Shown: in pieces, positions 33,280 to 42,459 of the stretch | How positions within the stretch are numbered: the stretch's first letter is position 1 | How the letters are laid out: each line of letters opens with the position of its first letter | Source: Phycisphaerae bacterium | GTDB taxonomy: Bacteria > Planctomycetota > Phycisphaerae > SM23-33 | Length of the DNA stretch: 64,000 nucleotides | NCBI GenBank assembly: GCA_011050235.1 | Contig: DRGC01000017.1 | Location: 1 to 64,000 of the forward strand | Direction of reading: 5' to 3' | Notes under the pieces: generated by a model | The model's input: the letters and a program-made list of their open reading frames with translations, nothing else | What the model was told of the DNA's origin: nothing | Databases searched by the model: none | Made by a program: the position numbers and the translations under genes

Positions 33280-34731
33280 TTATTTGATCCAGCTCGGCTG
33301 GGTGGGCTGGTCGCAGTGGGCCTGGAGGATATACGGGGCGGTCAATGCTTCGGGCTCTTGGGCGGGTAGGTCGATGGTGAGTGTCCCCCCGTCCTGGCGG
33401 AAGGTCAGCTCCGAGCCGCCTGTGGCGAGCGTTGCCGAGGCGCCTAGAAGCGCGACCTTCTCGACTTTCAGCGGTGCCGCGGTCTGGATCGGCTCGATCA
33501 CGGCGCGGCCGCCGGCGGGCCACTGGCGGATGATGATGTTCAGGACGTTGCCCTTGGTGGTGAATCGCGTTTCGCCGCAGGCGACCGGGCAGAAGGGCCG
33601 CGTGTCGTAGATGGCGTCGCCGTTGACGTCCATCCAGCGGCCGATCTCGGCGAGAAGATCGATCACGCGCTGTTCGAGCGTGCCGTCGGGCTTGGGCGGG
33701 ATGTTCAGCAGGAAGCAGCCGTTCTTGCTCACCACGTCGGTCATCAGGCTGAGGATCTCGGTAACCGAGTAAAGCTCGGCCGACGGGTTGTAGCTCCAAC
33801 AGGCGTCCTGAAGCACGGGGAAATCGCACTGCCATGGCTGATAGCGGATGTCGGGCAGGGAGCGGTGCTCGGAGTCCAGCGTGGCAATGGTCTCGATGAA
33901 CAATCCGCCCGCGAACGGCCCGTGCCAGTCGGACGTGTTCTTGATGAACAGGACGCTGTCCAACTCGCCGTGCCGCTCGATGCTGCGGTTGTAGTAATGC
34001 GCCAGCACGTCCAGGCCGGTCTGGAAGTTGTCCTCGCCGGTAAAGGGCACGGCCCCATCGAAGTACAGCAGGTCGGGGCCGTAGTTATCGATCAGGTCGA
34101 TCAGCCGGGCCTTCCAGTGATCCTGATGGGCCTTGGAGGACTGGTTTCCGCGCGCGGGGTCCAGCGGCGGGAAGTAGAAATCCCAATAGGCGGGGTCGTT
34201 GCCGTCGTAGGCGCCCCCGTCGTCGGAGTTCTTGTTGGTCTGGAACCAATGGTCCGAACGCGCCAGATGCGTCGTCACACCCCATCGCAGGCCGGCGCGG
34301 CTGGTCGCATTGCGGAACAGGCCAACGAGGTCCTTCTTCGGCCCCATGTTCACGGCGTTCCACTTGTGATGGCGGGAGTTCCACAGGTCGAAGTTATCGT
34401 GATGCACCGCGCACGTGCAGAAATACCTCGCCCCGGCCCGCTTGACGATATCCAGCATCGCATCGGGATCGAAGTGCTCCGCCCGCCACAGCGGAACCAT
34501 GTCCTTGTAGCCGAACGTCGACGGATGCCCGAACCGCTCGATGTGATACAGGTTGGCCGCGTGCCCGGGGATATACATGTTCCGCGGATACCACTCCTGC
34601 TGTCCAGCCAGCGAATAGACGCCCCAATGAGCATAGATGCCGAACTTCGCATCCCGAAACCACCCCGGCGCGCGGTATCCAAACCCCAACGACTGCAGAT
34701 TCGGCTCAAACACGGTTGGTGGGATCATCAT
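33280..34731 (-). CDS. GH29-like alpha-L-fucosidase
   Basis: 483 residues starting at ATG 34731 (MMIPPTVF), with GGAG just upstream; the second Met at 34728 has better spacing. The N-terminal domain reads WFRDAKFGIYAHWGVYS, the classic GH29 opening. 'YFCTCAVHHDNFDLWNS' is the substrate-binding His pair strand, and 'DLLYFDGA' carries the likely Asp nucleophile. 'VSKNGCFLLNIPPKPDGTL' is another GH29 hallmark, followed by a C-terminal beta domain. No signal peptide is visible, so it is predicted to be intracellular. It is 63 bp from the glycyl-radical enzyme gene on the same strand, so they could be co-transcribed. Confidence 0.9.
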   Translation of the reverse strand: MMIPPTVFEPNLQSLGFGYRAPGWFRDAKFGIYAHWGVYSLAGQQEWYPRNMYIPGHAANLYHIERFGHPSTFGYKDMVPLWRAEHFDPDAMLDIVKRAGARYFCTCAVHHDNFDLWNSRHHKWNAVNMGPKKDLVGLFRNATSRAGLRWGVTTHLARSDHWFQTNKNSDDGGAYDGNDPAYWDFYFPPLDPARGNQSSKAHQDHWKARLIDLIDNYGPDLLYFDGAVPFTGEDNFQTGLDVLAHYYNRSIERHGELDSVLFIKNTSDWHGPFAGGLFIETIATLDSEHRSLPDIRYQPWQCDFPVLQDACWSYNPSAELYSVTEILSLMTDVVSKNGCFLLNIPPKPDGTLEQRVIDLLAEIGRWMDVNGDAIYDTRPFCPVACGETRFTTKGNVLNIIIRQWPAGGRAVIEPIQTAAPLKVEKVALLGASATLATGGSELTFRQDGGTLTIDLPAQEPEALTAPYILQAHCDQPTQPSWIK

Positions 34732-34977
34732 CACTCCAGCGTATCGTCCGGCGGCACGTGCGGCACCTCTCAACTGGCGGCCGCCATCAGGTCCGCGGCA
34801 GGGGGGTGTCTTTGGTATCGGTCATGGGGAGACACCATACGGTCTCCAAACGCGCTTGTTAAGCCGCAAGGCTGTGGCATGGGCATCCCCGACAAGATCC
34901 GCGCCGTGAAGCTGATGGCTCGTTAGCCCCCCCCGCACGAAAGCTGAAGTCTTGCGCGGTGGGCGGGCGGGATCGCC

Positions 34978-36711
34978 TCAGGTTAGCCGTTCGACGTAGA
35001 CGTAGTAGGCCCCGCACTCATCGCCGGCGGAGGTGAACCAGGCGTCCAGCGTGGTTGTCTCCATCGCGGCCAGGTCGATCTCGAACGTCGCCTCGATATC
35101 TCCCGGCGCAATCTCGCACGTCCACTGCTGTCCGCTCACGCCCAGGCGGGCGCCCGTGGGGTGGATCGCGGCGCGGGCGCCCTCGGGCGAAGCGTAGATG
35201 TGTCGGCCGGCCTCCTGGTCGTCCACGTCGGCGTCGATGGCCAGGCCCAACTCCTTCGGCCAGCGGCGCAGGCGGAATCGATACCGCCCGTCGCGGGCGA
35301 CCCGCACCGTCCATCGGCCCGTGCTCTTGGTTGCCTGCACGATCTGCGTCTGGTTCCACGCCACGTCGCCCATCACATCCATCGCGTTGAGCCGCGTGGG
35401 GTTCTCCGACTCGTGACCGATGGCGATGGGGCAGTATTCCCGCATGCGGGGCGCCACAGCCTCGTACCAGCGATGGTACTCATCGCGGAGCCGCTCGACC
35501 ACGTCGGGGTGCTGCTCGGCGACATCCACGCGCTGCCCCGGATCGGCTTGGATGTCGTACAGCTCGCGCCCATGCACCAACCGCCAGCGGCGCGTCATCA
35601 CGGCGCTGGTCCACTTGTCCGGCGGCTGAGTGCCTTGGTCGTTGTGCAGGAAGTGCACGCGGTCCCCGTCCAGGCGGTCGGCCTGGCCGCGGAGTAGCGG
35701 GGCGAAGCTCACGCCGTCCGGCGGCGCGCCCTGTGGCGACGGCAGGCCGCACAGGTCCACGAACATCGGCAGCAGGTCCACGTCGAGGCACATCTCGGTC
35801 ACCGCCCGCGGTGCGGCTATCCCGCCGGCCGGCCAGCGGGCCAAGAATGGCACCTTATGCCCGCCGTCGTAGAAGCTGCCCTTCATGCCCCGCAACCCGG
35901 CGTTGTAGCCGCGCGTCTCGAAACCGCAATCGTCCAAGACGGCCGACCCACTGGAACCGTTGTCCGTCATGAAGATCAGGATCGTGTCGTCCTCGATGCC
36001 CAGTTCGGCGAGTGTCGCGCGCAGGCGGGCGAAGTTGTCGTCGATGTTCGTGATCATGCCGTAAAACGCCGGCTCGCAGATGTCCGGGTTGCCCTCGTAC
36101 ATCTTCCGGTACTCGTCGGCGACCAGGTAGGGGTCGTGCGGCGCGTTGGTGGCGAGGTAGCAGAAGAACGGCTCGGCCGCGGTGTCCTCGATCCACGAGA
36201 TCGCCTGGTCGAACCACACGTCGGTGCAGTAACCCGTGTGCTCGGTGGGCCGCCCGTTGTGGAAGTAGGTGTCGTCGAAGTAGTTGTTGCCCCAGAAGTC
36301 CGGCGTCTGACCGACGCCGCCGCCCTTGTGGGCCACAACGCGCTCGAAGCCCCGGTCCTGCGGGCGGTAGGGGTAGTTGTCGCCGAGGTGCCACTTGCCG
36401 AACATGCCCGTGCGGTAGCCGGCCTGGCTGAACAGGTCGGCTAGCGTCGTCTCGTTGGCGTCCAGCAGCGACCGGCCCCAGCACGTGGCCCATGCGCCGT
36501 TGGTGGCCGGCCGGCGCCCGCTCATGATCGCCCCGCGCGTGGGTGTGCACAGCGGCTGGACGTGAAAGTCCTCGCAGCGCACCGACTCGGAGGCGAACCG
36601 ATCGATGTGCGGCGTGCGAAGCCACGGGTTGCCCGTGCATCCGAGGTCCGGATAGCCTTGGTCGTCGGTGATCACGAGAACAACATTCGGCCGCCTGCCG
36701 CCATCGACCAT
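34978..36711 (-). CDS. Arylsulfatase A-type sulfatase (Cys-formylglycine)
   Basis: 577 residues. The N-terminal strand RPNVVLVITDDQGYPDLGC gives the paired metal Asp residues, and the formylglycine motif is LCTPTRGAIMSGR with Cys at about residue 55. A C-terminal region of about 100 residues beyond the catalytic fold may be a small beta domain. The type S1 sulfatase fold is clear. Modification of the Cys would need an anaerobic sulfatase-maturating enzyme or FGE, neither of which is in the window. No signal peptide is seen. Likely substrate: a sulfated sugar, given the fucosidase next to it. Confidence 0.92.
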   Translation of the reverse strand: MVDGGRRPNVVLVITDDQGYPDLGCTGNPWLRTPHIDRFASESVRCEDFHVQPLCTPTRGAIMSGRRPATNGAWATCWGRSLLDANETTLADLFSQAGYRTGMFGKWHLGDNYPYRPQDRGFERVVAHKGGGVGQTPDFWGNNYFDDTYFHNGRPTEHTGYCTDVWFDQAISWIEDTAAEPFFCYLATNAPHDPYLVADEYRKMYEGNPDICEPAFYGMITNIDDNFARLRATLAELGIEDDTILIFMTDNGSSGSAVLDDCGFETRGYNAGLRGMKGSFYDGGHKVPFLARWPAGGIAAPRAVTEMCLDVDLLPMFVDLCGLPSPQGAPPDGVSFAPLLRGQADRLDGDRVHFLHNDQGTQPPDKWTSAVMTRRWRLVHGRELYDIQADPGQRVDVAEQHPDVVERLRDEYHRWYEAVAPRMREYCPIAIGHESENPTRLNAMDVMGDVAWNQTQIVQATKSTGRWTVRVARDGRYRFRLRRWPKELGLAIDADVDDQEAGRHIYASPEGARAAIHPTGARLGVSGQQWTCEIAPGDIEATFEIDLAAMETTTLDAWFTSAGDECGAYYVYVERLT

Positions 36712-36918
36712 GGAAACACTCCTTCCGCGAAAAGATCGATCCTAAACGCTCGCAGTTCCGGCCACAATCGCGCACTTCGCTCCATAATTCGGGGGACACC
36801 ATTACTTATCTCTCGCAGCGGAATCAGGACTCAGGGGCACAACACCTATTTCCAATCCTTTCTTCCAGCCGGGCTTCTTTGGGTTGACCGTTCCTATTTG
36901 CTGATTTGCTAAAGCTCG
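36712..36918. other. Intergenic region with a repeat-like block
   Basis: 207 bp upstream of the sulfatase. It contains GGGGCACAACACCTATTTCC (36834-36853), which recurs in reverse orientation in diverged form in the promoter region at 44560-44586. No gene is seen. Confidence 0.4.
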
Positions 36919-37704
36919 TCAGCGAAGTCGGGCCGCCGCCAGGAACTCGTCGATCTCAGCCGGAGACTCGAAGGCGGGCAAGAGCACGTCCACGCAGTCC
37001 AGGCCGGCCACCCATTCGACGCTCTCGGCTCGTTGTGCGGCGTCGAACTTGCCTTGACCGAAGATCTTCATGGCGATGATGCCTTTGCCGTTGGCTTTGG
37101 CGCGCTGAAGGACCGGGACCACCCGGTCCGGCTCGGCGTCCATGGCCGGACCGAACGGGTTGATCCGCGCGTGGATCACGTCGACCCACGGCTCGTCGGC
37201 GGCCGTTTCCAGAGACGCAAGGGAATGGCACGAAACGCCGTGCGAGCGTATGGTCCCGCGCTCCTTGAGGGCGGCCATGGCCAGCATCTGACCGCGATGC
37301 TGATCGTTCCAGTCGGCGTCGAACACGCAATGGATCTGGAGCAAGTCGATGGTGTCGGTTTCGAGTTCACTCAGGAATCGTTCGATCGGGAGTTGGGGGG
37401 TGAGCATGTCCGGGCCGGGCTGCGAGCCGACGGGCAGTAATTTCGTAACCAACTGCCAGCTTTCCCGGGGCACATCTTTCAGGGCGCGCGCCACATGCCC
37501 GTGGGTGCCGTAGTCGTCGGCCGTATCGAAAAACCGGATACCCCGATCAAAGGCATACCGAAGCAGGTCCCCCAGGCGCTGATCGCCCAATCGTGTCTGG
37601 TTGGATTCCTTGCCGCCTGCGACCGTTCCCGTGCCGCAGCCGATCCTGCACAGCTCCAGGCCGCAATCCCCCAACCGCACGGTCTCTATGGGTGCCGAAC
37701 TCAT
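36919..37704 (-). CDS. Aldo/keto reductase family protein
   Basis: 261 residues of the AKR TIM barrel. The catalytic Asp and Tyr are in RFFDTADDYGTHGHVA, the Lys in QLVTKLLP, and the following His in LLQIHCVFD. 'KGIIAMKIFGQG' near the C-terminus matches the predicted-oxidoreductase branch of the family common in Planctomycetota. It lies between two sulfatase genes on the same strand and is 41 bp from the next one, so it is probably co-transcribed with them and acts on a sugar-derived aldehyde or ketone. The precise substrate is unknown. Confidence 0.87.
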   Translation of the reverse strand: MSSAPIETVRLGDCGLELCRIGCGTGTVAGGKESNQTRLGDQRLGDLLRYAFDRGIRFFDTADDYGTHGHVARALKDVPRESWQLVTKLLPVGSQPGPDMLTPQLPIERFLSELETDTIDLLQIHCVFDADWNDQHRGQMLAMAALKERGTIRSHGVSCHSLASLETAADEPWVDVIHARINPFGPAMDAEPDRVVPVLQRAKANGKGIIAMKIFGQGKFDAAQRAESVEWVAGLDCVDVLLPAFESPAEIDEFLAAARLR

Positions 37705-37745
37705 ACTCCGTCCTTCCTGTTTCTTCTCGTCGTCAGCGCCACCAT

Positions 37746-39179
37746 CTACCCAGCTGCCTCGCTGCGGTCAATCTGAGTTTGGAGCAGATGCTGGAACAAC
37801 TGGGCCCGCATGCGCTCGATCACCTCGGCGACGGCCGGGTCACCGGCACGGTTGACGGTTTCCTCGGGGTCGTTGACTTGGTCGAACATCAGATAGGGCT
37901 CGCCGCGGCGGTTGAAGACGAGCTTCCATTGACGATCCATGATCATCACTTCCCGGGCGATCTCGGAAACCGCAAACGGACGGTGTTCTTTTCCCGGGTC
38001 ATCGAGCACGGGCAGTAGGGAACGGGCGAACTGTTGGTGTTGCAACTCGCCGCCGGCCAGGTCGACGAGCGTGGGCCCGATGTCGAACCACTCCGCCGGC
38101 GACTGCGAAACCGCTCCCCCCTCGACTCCGCTCGGGACAGGGCCGCCGACGTTGCGGGCAGCCGTGGTGGCCGGGGTGCGGACCAGCAGCGGCACGCGCA
38201 CGGCGCCATTGAGGAATTGCATCTTGTAGATCAGGCCGTGATCGCCGTTCATCTCGCCGTGGTCGGAGGAGAAGACGATGACGGTGTTGTCCAGCTCGCC
38301 CCGGGCCTCGATCGCCCCGAGAATCTCGCCGATTTGGTCATCGATCAGCGTCACGTTGGCTGCGTAGTTGGCCCGCATGGCGGCAACATCTTCGGCCGAA
38401 AGCTGTTGGGGGGCATAGTGCTCCATCACGCGCCCGAGGCGCCCCTTGGCCGCATCATCGATCAGCGTCTGGCGGGAACCGACGGGCAGAGGCATATCTT
38501 CCGCGCGGTACATGCTGGCGTAGGGCTCGGGGGCGTCCCACGGCTCGTGAGGGCCGCCGAAGCTCACCCAGCAAAACCACGGCTGATCGCGGTCGTAGCT
38601 CTGGAGGTACCGCTTGGCCTGCTGTCCGACGTAGACGTCGGCGTATTCGGCCAGCGGCAAGACGGATGGACGCACGACCCACGGCTTGTTGGTGAATCGC
38701 TCGGCATAATCCCGCTTGTAGGCCTCCCACAGCCCTTTCGCCTCCCAGCGTGCCGTCATAGCGCAGGCGCACTCGGCGCTGGCGCGCGGGCCGGTAATTT
38801 CGTCAACGTCGTCCAAGCCGTAGGCGCGGATGAGGTGTTCACGATCCCGCAGGTCACCGCGGTGATGATGGAGGTGGGTCTTGCCGAACAGGCTGGTGCG
38901 GTAGCCGGCGTCGCGCACCGCCTGCATCCAGGTGGGCGTCTCGGGCGGCATGTCGTAGTCGAAGTTGTCCCAGACGGCCGTATTGTGGGGGTACAGGCCG
39001 GTCGCCAGCGAGACACGGGCGGGAATGCAGACCGGGCAATTGGTCACCGCATTGGCAAACCGCACGCCCTCAGCCGCGATGCGGTCCAAGTTGGGGGTCT
39101 TCACCCACCCGCCGTTGCACCCCATGGCGTCGGCCCGGTGTTGGTCTGTCATGATGAACAGCAGATTGGGCTGGGGCAT
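37746..39179 (-). CDS. Sulfatase (Cys-formylglycine), with an in-frame repeat insertion
   Basis: 477 residues. The N-terminus PNLLFIMTDQHRADAMGC supplies metal ligands, CPVCIPARVSLATG is the formylglycine motif with Cys at about residue 51, and 'VIVFSSDHGEMNGDHGL' is the second metal site. Near residue 350 the frame contains GGPVPSGVEGG, encoded by a low-complexity G+C-rich repeat (38117-38142) of a kind seen as interspersed repeats in other genomes. The rest of the fold is intact, so the enzyme is probably functional. No signal peptide. It is the first gene of the minus-strand series with the aldo/keto reductase. Confidence 0.92.
   Translation of the reverse strand: MPQPNLLFIMTDQHRADAMGCNGGWVKTPNLDRIAAEGVRFANAVTNCPVCIPARVSLATGLYPHNTAVWDNFDYDMPPETPTWMQAVRDAGYRTSLFGKTHLHHHRGDLRDREHLIRAYGLDDVDEITGPRASAECACAMTARWEAKGLWEAYKRDYAERFTNKPWVVRPSVLPLAEYADVYVGQQAKRYLQSYDRDQPWFCWVSFGGPHEPWDAPEPYASMYRAEDMPLPVGSRQTLIDDAAKGRLGRVMEHYAPQQLSAEDVAAMRANYAANVTLIDDQIGEILGAIEARGELDNTVIVFSSDHGEMNGDHGLIYKMQFLNGAVRVPLLVRTPATTAARNVGGPVPSGVEGGAVSQSPAEWFDIGPTLVDLAGGELQHQQFARSLLPVLDDPGKEHRPFAVSEIAREVMIMDRQWKLVFNRRGEPYLMFDQVNDPEETVNRAGDPAVAEVIERMRAQLFQHLLQTQIDRSEAAG
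38117..38142. repeat. G+C-rich repeat unit inside a sulfatase gene
   Basis: CCCCTCGACTCCGCTCGGGA followed by CAGG. It resembles the CTTCGACTNCGCTCAG-type interspersed repeat known from various bacterial genomes. Here it is in frame and adds about 9 residues to the sulfatase. Confidence 0.45.
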
Positions 39180-39340
39180 ACGGGTCGTCCTGCTGCGAGT
39201 TCATCATGAGTGTACCAGACTCGGCCAACAGGGACAGCCACCGGCAATCGGGGGACAAACAATTTAAACATGGTCTCCCCGATCCGGACCCCCACTGGAC
39301 CAGGTTGGACGGTGAATCAGAGGTCCTCCGACCACGGCAG

Positions 39341-39409
39341 GTGGCGCCGCAAGCATCAGATGACAATGCCCGTACCTGCGGGTAGCATACGGCCAGCGGC
39401 GTTTTCGAG
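39341..39409 (-). repeat. Dispersed repeat R1, copy a (reverse orientation)
   Basis: Read on the minus strand this matches the other R1 copies: GAAAAC, then a diverged ATACTACC-like block, then a CATTGTCATCTGATGC-like block. It lies 18 bp before the start of the sugar isomerase gene at 39427 and is the most diverged of the five copies. Confidence 0.6.
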
Positions 39410-39426
39410 GTAACAAGGACCGTCAA

Positions 39427-40245
39427 ATGAGCGTATGGACCGCGGATCGCATACGGGCGCAACTGGGAACTTCGACCATTGTCTTTCCCGCCGAGCAGCG
39501 GCTCGGCCGGGAGCAGATCGCCCGCGTGCGCGATGCCGGCATAGGCCGTCTCGAAGTCGGCGCGTTCAACGGGCTTGAGCATTATGACCACCATGACGAG
39601 GCTCAGGTCGAAGAGATCGCCCGGGCAGCTGAGGATTTGGGCGTTAAGGTGGCGTCGGTTCATTGTCCGCTGGTGGCTTATGACAATGCCGATGAAGACG
39701 CCCGCCGTCAGGTGAGCCGGGAGTCGATCACGGCCGCGAAGGCGGGCGAGCGCATGGGAGCGGGCCTGATCGTCTGCCATTTCCACAATCAGCCGCCGGC
39801 CGAGATCACCGCCCGCGAAATGCTGGAAGCCCTCGACGGCTTCAACATTCGGATCGCCACGGAAAACGGAATCAACCTCACGCCCTACACCGAGTTCGTG
39901 GACGGCCTCGGCTCCGAGCGGCTGGGGATTACGATTGATATCGGCCACACGCGCGTGCCGGCCGAGGACTGGCTGAACCCCTTCACCAAGCCCGGCCGAG
40001 CCAAGGCCATCGTGGATCTCTGCGACCACCGCCTGGTCCACATTCACCTGCACGACTACCACAACGACGAAGATCATCGCCCGCCGTTCGAAGGCGAGAT
40101 CGAGTGGGGCGACCTGTTCGACGCCCTCGACGGGATAGACTACCAAGGCGCCCTGATGTTCGAATCCCTCCCCGTCCAGTCCCCCGAAGACACGCTCCGG
40201 AAGGTAGGCGCCTTCCCCGAGGAGTTCGTCAGGCGCTACGGCTGA
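39427..40245 (+). CDS. Sugar phosphate isomerase/epimerase (TIM barrel)
   Basis: 272 residues of the AP-endonuclease-2-like TIM barrel. Candidate metal ligands are on 'VASVHCPL', 'LIVCHFHNQP', 'FNIRIATENG', 'LGITIDIGHTRVP', 'LVHIHLHDYHND' and 'GALMFES', the expected Glu/Asp/His pattern. It is similar in fold but not closely related to the isomerase at 22984. It stands alone between a divergent sulfatase and a lipoprotein gene, with an R1 repeat just upstream. Predicted to be cytoplasmic, acting on a sugar or polyol. Confidence 0.87.
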   Translation: MSVWTADRIRAQLGTSTIVFPAEQRLGREQIARVRDAGIGRLEVGAFNGLEHYDHHDEAQVEEIARAAEDLGVKVASVHCPLVAYDNADEDARRQVSRESITAAKAGERMGAGLIVCHFHNQPPAEITAREMLEALDGFNIRIATENGINLTPYTEFVDGLGSERLGITIDIGHTRVPAEDWLNPFTKPGRAKAIVDLCDHRLVHIHLHDYHNDEDHRPPFEGEIEWGDLFDALDGIDYQGALMFESLPVQSPEDTLRKVGAFPEEFVRRYG

Positions 40246-40474
40246 GCGGACCCGCCTCAACGCTCGCCTGGAAAATGGTAGCCGTCCCGGTTTGTCCCCC
40301 GGTTTGTCCACGTCCCGCTTTCCCTATGGGCTGGTCGGCACGAATTCAGTTGGTTTGGAACATTCGGGCAAGTTTGGCGTCTAATTCAATGACTGGCCTC
40401 GACGGCATATGTTCGCAGGTGCGACTGTAAACTGGGCATTACAGGTGTTCGAGCCAATCAGGAGACCACTTGAG
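40246..40474. other. Intergenic region with a short tandem motif
   Basis: 229 bp. At 40285-40311 the string CCCGGTTTGTCC occurs twice in near-tandem. A later part contains TTGGAACATTCG, but I cannot call a promoter with confidence. No gene is visible. Confidence 0.4.
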
Positions 40475-42418
40475 ATGAACAGACAAATCCAGACGGCGCT
40501 GATCCTGGCGTTGATCTTCATGATGCTTGGCTGCGAGAAGCATCAGGAGGAATCCGCCATCACGGCTTCAGCAGAGGAGACGCCGAAATCCCTGTCGTCC
40601 GAGCGAAGCGCTGATCTGCTTAAGACGGAGTGGAAAGGCCGCCAACTGATAGAGGCGTCGTCAGGTGCAACCCATGCCTCTGGCGATCCGGTCTGGTCCG
40701 CAGACGGCCGACGTGTTGCTTTCGAGCTGCCTCGGACCGGCTTTCGCAAGGGAGGCCGGCCTGGGTGGACCATGGGCATTCTGGATATCAGTACGGGGGA
40801 GTGCCTCACGATCCCCCTGCTACGTAGGCCTGTAGCCTGGCGCCCGGATGGCAAGGGCCTTCTGGCGATAGGTCCCGGCGGCCTCTGGGGCGTTGGACCT
40901 AACAGCGCCCACCGGGCGGAACTGTTGGCCGCCGGTGTGTTTCCGGTGAAGCTCTCCCCCGGCGGCAACTTCCTGCTTTGCAGGGCGATTACGACCGATA
41001 AAGGCTCGCGCTGGATGGTGCTGGACCGGGACGGCAATTCCCTTGCTGAGGTGGACCTTTCGGAAGTGTCGACATCGGTGTGGAGCAAAGATGGCAGACA
41101 GCTCTTCTGTGGAGGGAAAGGAATACGGCGCATTGATCTCCCCAGCGGCGAAGTCGAAGAGCTATTTACTGTAGAGGACTGTCCGAAGAGCGCATTCCCC
41201 GAAGCGACACTTCCGCCTGCGGCATCTCCTCCAGGAATGGGCGCGGGAGCTCCCGCTCTGCCATCGTGGCGACTGACGCCTCTTGTTGCCCTAGAGGATG
41301 GGCGGCTGGTCGCCAAGATCACCTACGGCCAAACGGGCGAGGTCTTCGTCTGGCGTCGCACCGATGACGGCGATGACTTCGAGAGCTTAGGGAAGATCTG
41401 GTGGCGGGGAGATTCATGCGTCGGCGACGTTGAGAGTTCCTCTTCCTTCGTTCCCATTGGGCGGTCTGGTCTGTTGCTGCACTGGAAGATAGCTGCCCAA
41501 AAGGATCGGAAGGAACTGAACGGGTCGGTGGTCATGCTGGACACTGCTACTGGCAAGCGTCTGGATCTGAATCTACCCCTGGAGCTGTACGCGAAGAGGA
41601 GTGTCCTGTCACCTGACGGCCGCTCCGCCGCTTTCGTATTGGGCAGCGATTTGATCGAACTGGATACGGTCACCGGGAAATCACGGACCGTTCGACTGCC
41701 AGTGAATGCAATGAGAGTTTCCTTCTCCCCCAATGGCGACCTCCTGGCGATCAACGGATACTTGAGCATCAGAGGCCTGGACAATGGCAACAACATGCCG
41801 GACAGGACGGGGAGCTTCTGGCTCTTCAATCGCCAGGGAGAGGGGGTGGCGTATCTGCCCATAAGCGGCGAGCCGGCCCAGACCACCGAGCCGCCCGTTG
41901 ACGTCGAGGTCGGCCTGCTTGTCGAGGAGGCACAGGATGCTCTGGCAGCCGTTACGTCGAATCGAACAGAGACAGAGGACGCGGGCGCCCGTCGGAAGCG
42001 CCTGCAGTGGACCAGCATTTGTATGTTGTACTGCGCCCAACGGCTTCAAGAGCTCGGTAAGGCCGATGAGGCTGACAGCATTCGCAAACAGGTGGACGGC
42101 TTTCTGAACAAAGACTCACGGGCCGCCATCATCGAGCATCTGGTGAAAAGCGGCCAATGGTCGATGGCCTACATCAAGACACACCTTTCCGCCGAAGGGT
42201 CCTTCCACGTCGAACGAAATCTGGTGCATAACCGCCATGTCGTGCGATGGAATGTCGAAGCTCTCGAACTGTTCGACGCTCATGCAGAGGCCGGACCACT
42301 GCGCGACATGATATCCGAAGCCGAGATACCCATCAAAGCCATGGTGGAGGCGCTAGCCAACGAGAGGGACAGGAAGATCAAGGACGCCTATGATCGTATG
42401 CTCCACCAGGCCAAATAG
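40475..42418 (+). CDS. Predicted lipoprotein with TolB-like beta-propeller
   Basis: 647 residues starting at ATG 40475, with AGGAG about 10 nt upstream; the longer frame from 40409 would bury the signal. A lipoprotein signal ends in the lipobox MLGC (Cys at about residue 24). Residues 50-500 contain repeated PVWSADGRRVAFEL, AWRPDGKGLLAI, KLSPGGNFLLCR, SVWSKDGRQLFCG, 'VLSPDGRSAAFV' and 'SFSPNGDLLAI' blades, the TolB/WD40-like (PD40) pattern. The last 150 residues are helical. It is probably anchored at the outer or inner membrane facing the periplasm. No enzyme motif is visible. Function unknown. Confidence 0.82.
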   Translation: MNRQIQTALILALIFMMLGCEKHQEESAITASAEETPKSLSSERSADLLKTEWKGRQLIEASSGATHASGDPVWSADGRRVAFELPRTGFRKGGRPGWTMGILDISTGECLTIPLLRRPVAWRPDGKGLLAIGPGGLWGVGPNSAHRAELLAAGVFPVKLSPGGNFLLCRAITTDKGSRWMVLDRDGNSLAEVDLSEVSTSVWSKDGRQLFCGGKGIRRIDLPSGEVEELFTVEDCPKSAFPEATLPPAASPPGMGAGAPALPSWRLTPLVALEDGRLVAKITYGQTGEVFVWRRTDDGDDFESLGKIWWRGDSCVGDVESSSSFVPIGRSGLLLHWKIAAQKDRKELNGSVVMLDTATGKRLDLNLPLELYAKRSVLSPDGRSAAFVLGSDLIELDTVTGKSRTVRLPVNAMRVSFSPNGDLLAINGYLSIRGLDNGNNMPDRTGSFWLFNRQGEGVAYLPISGEPAQTTEPPVDVEVGLLVEEAQDALAAVTSNRTETEDAGARRKRLQWTSICMLYCAQRLQELGKADEADSIRKQVDGFLNKDSRAAIIEHLVKSGQWSMAYIKTHLSAEGSFHVERNLVHNRHVVRWNVEALELFDAHAEAGPLRDMISEAEIPIKAMVEALANERDRKIKDAYDRMLHQAK

Positions 42419-42459
42419 ATGACACAGTACCTATCCCTGATCCTTGGTTCTCCGCGTGG

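Noticed and set aside
34830-34860. Palindrome GGAGAC-ACCATACG-GTCTCC upstream of the fucosidase as a possible operator or R2 box
   Set aside because: A 6-bp stem is short, and only part of the ACCATACG box matches the R family; not enough to call.
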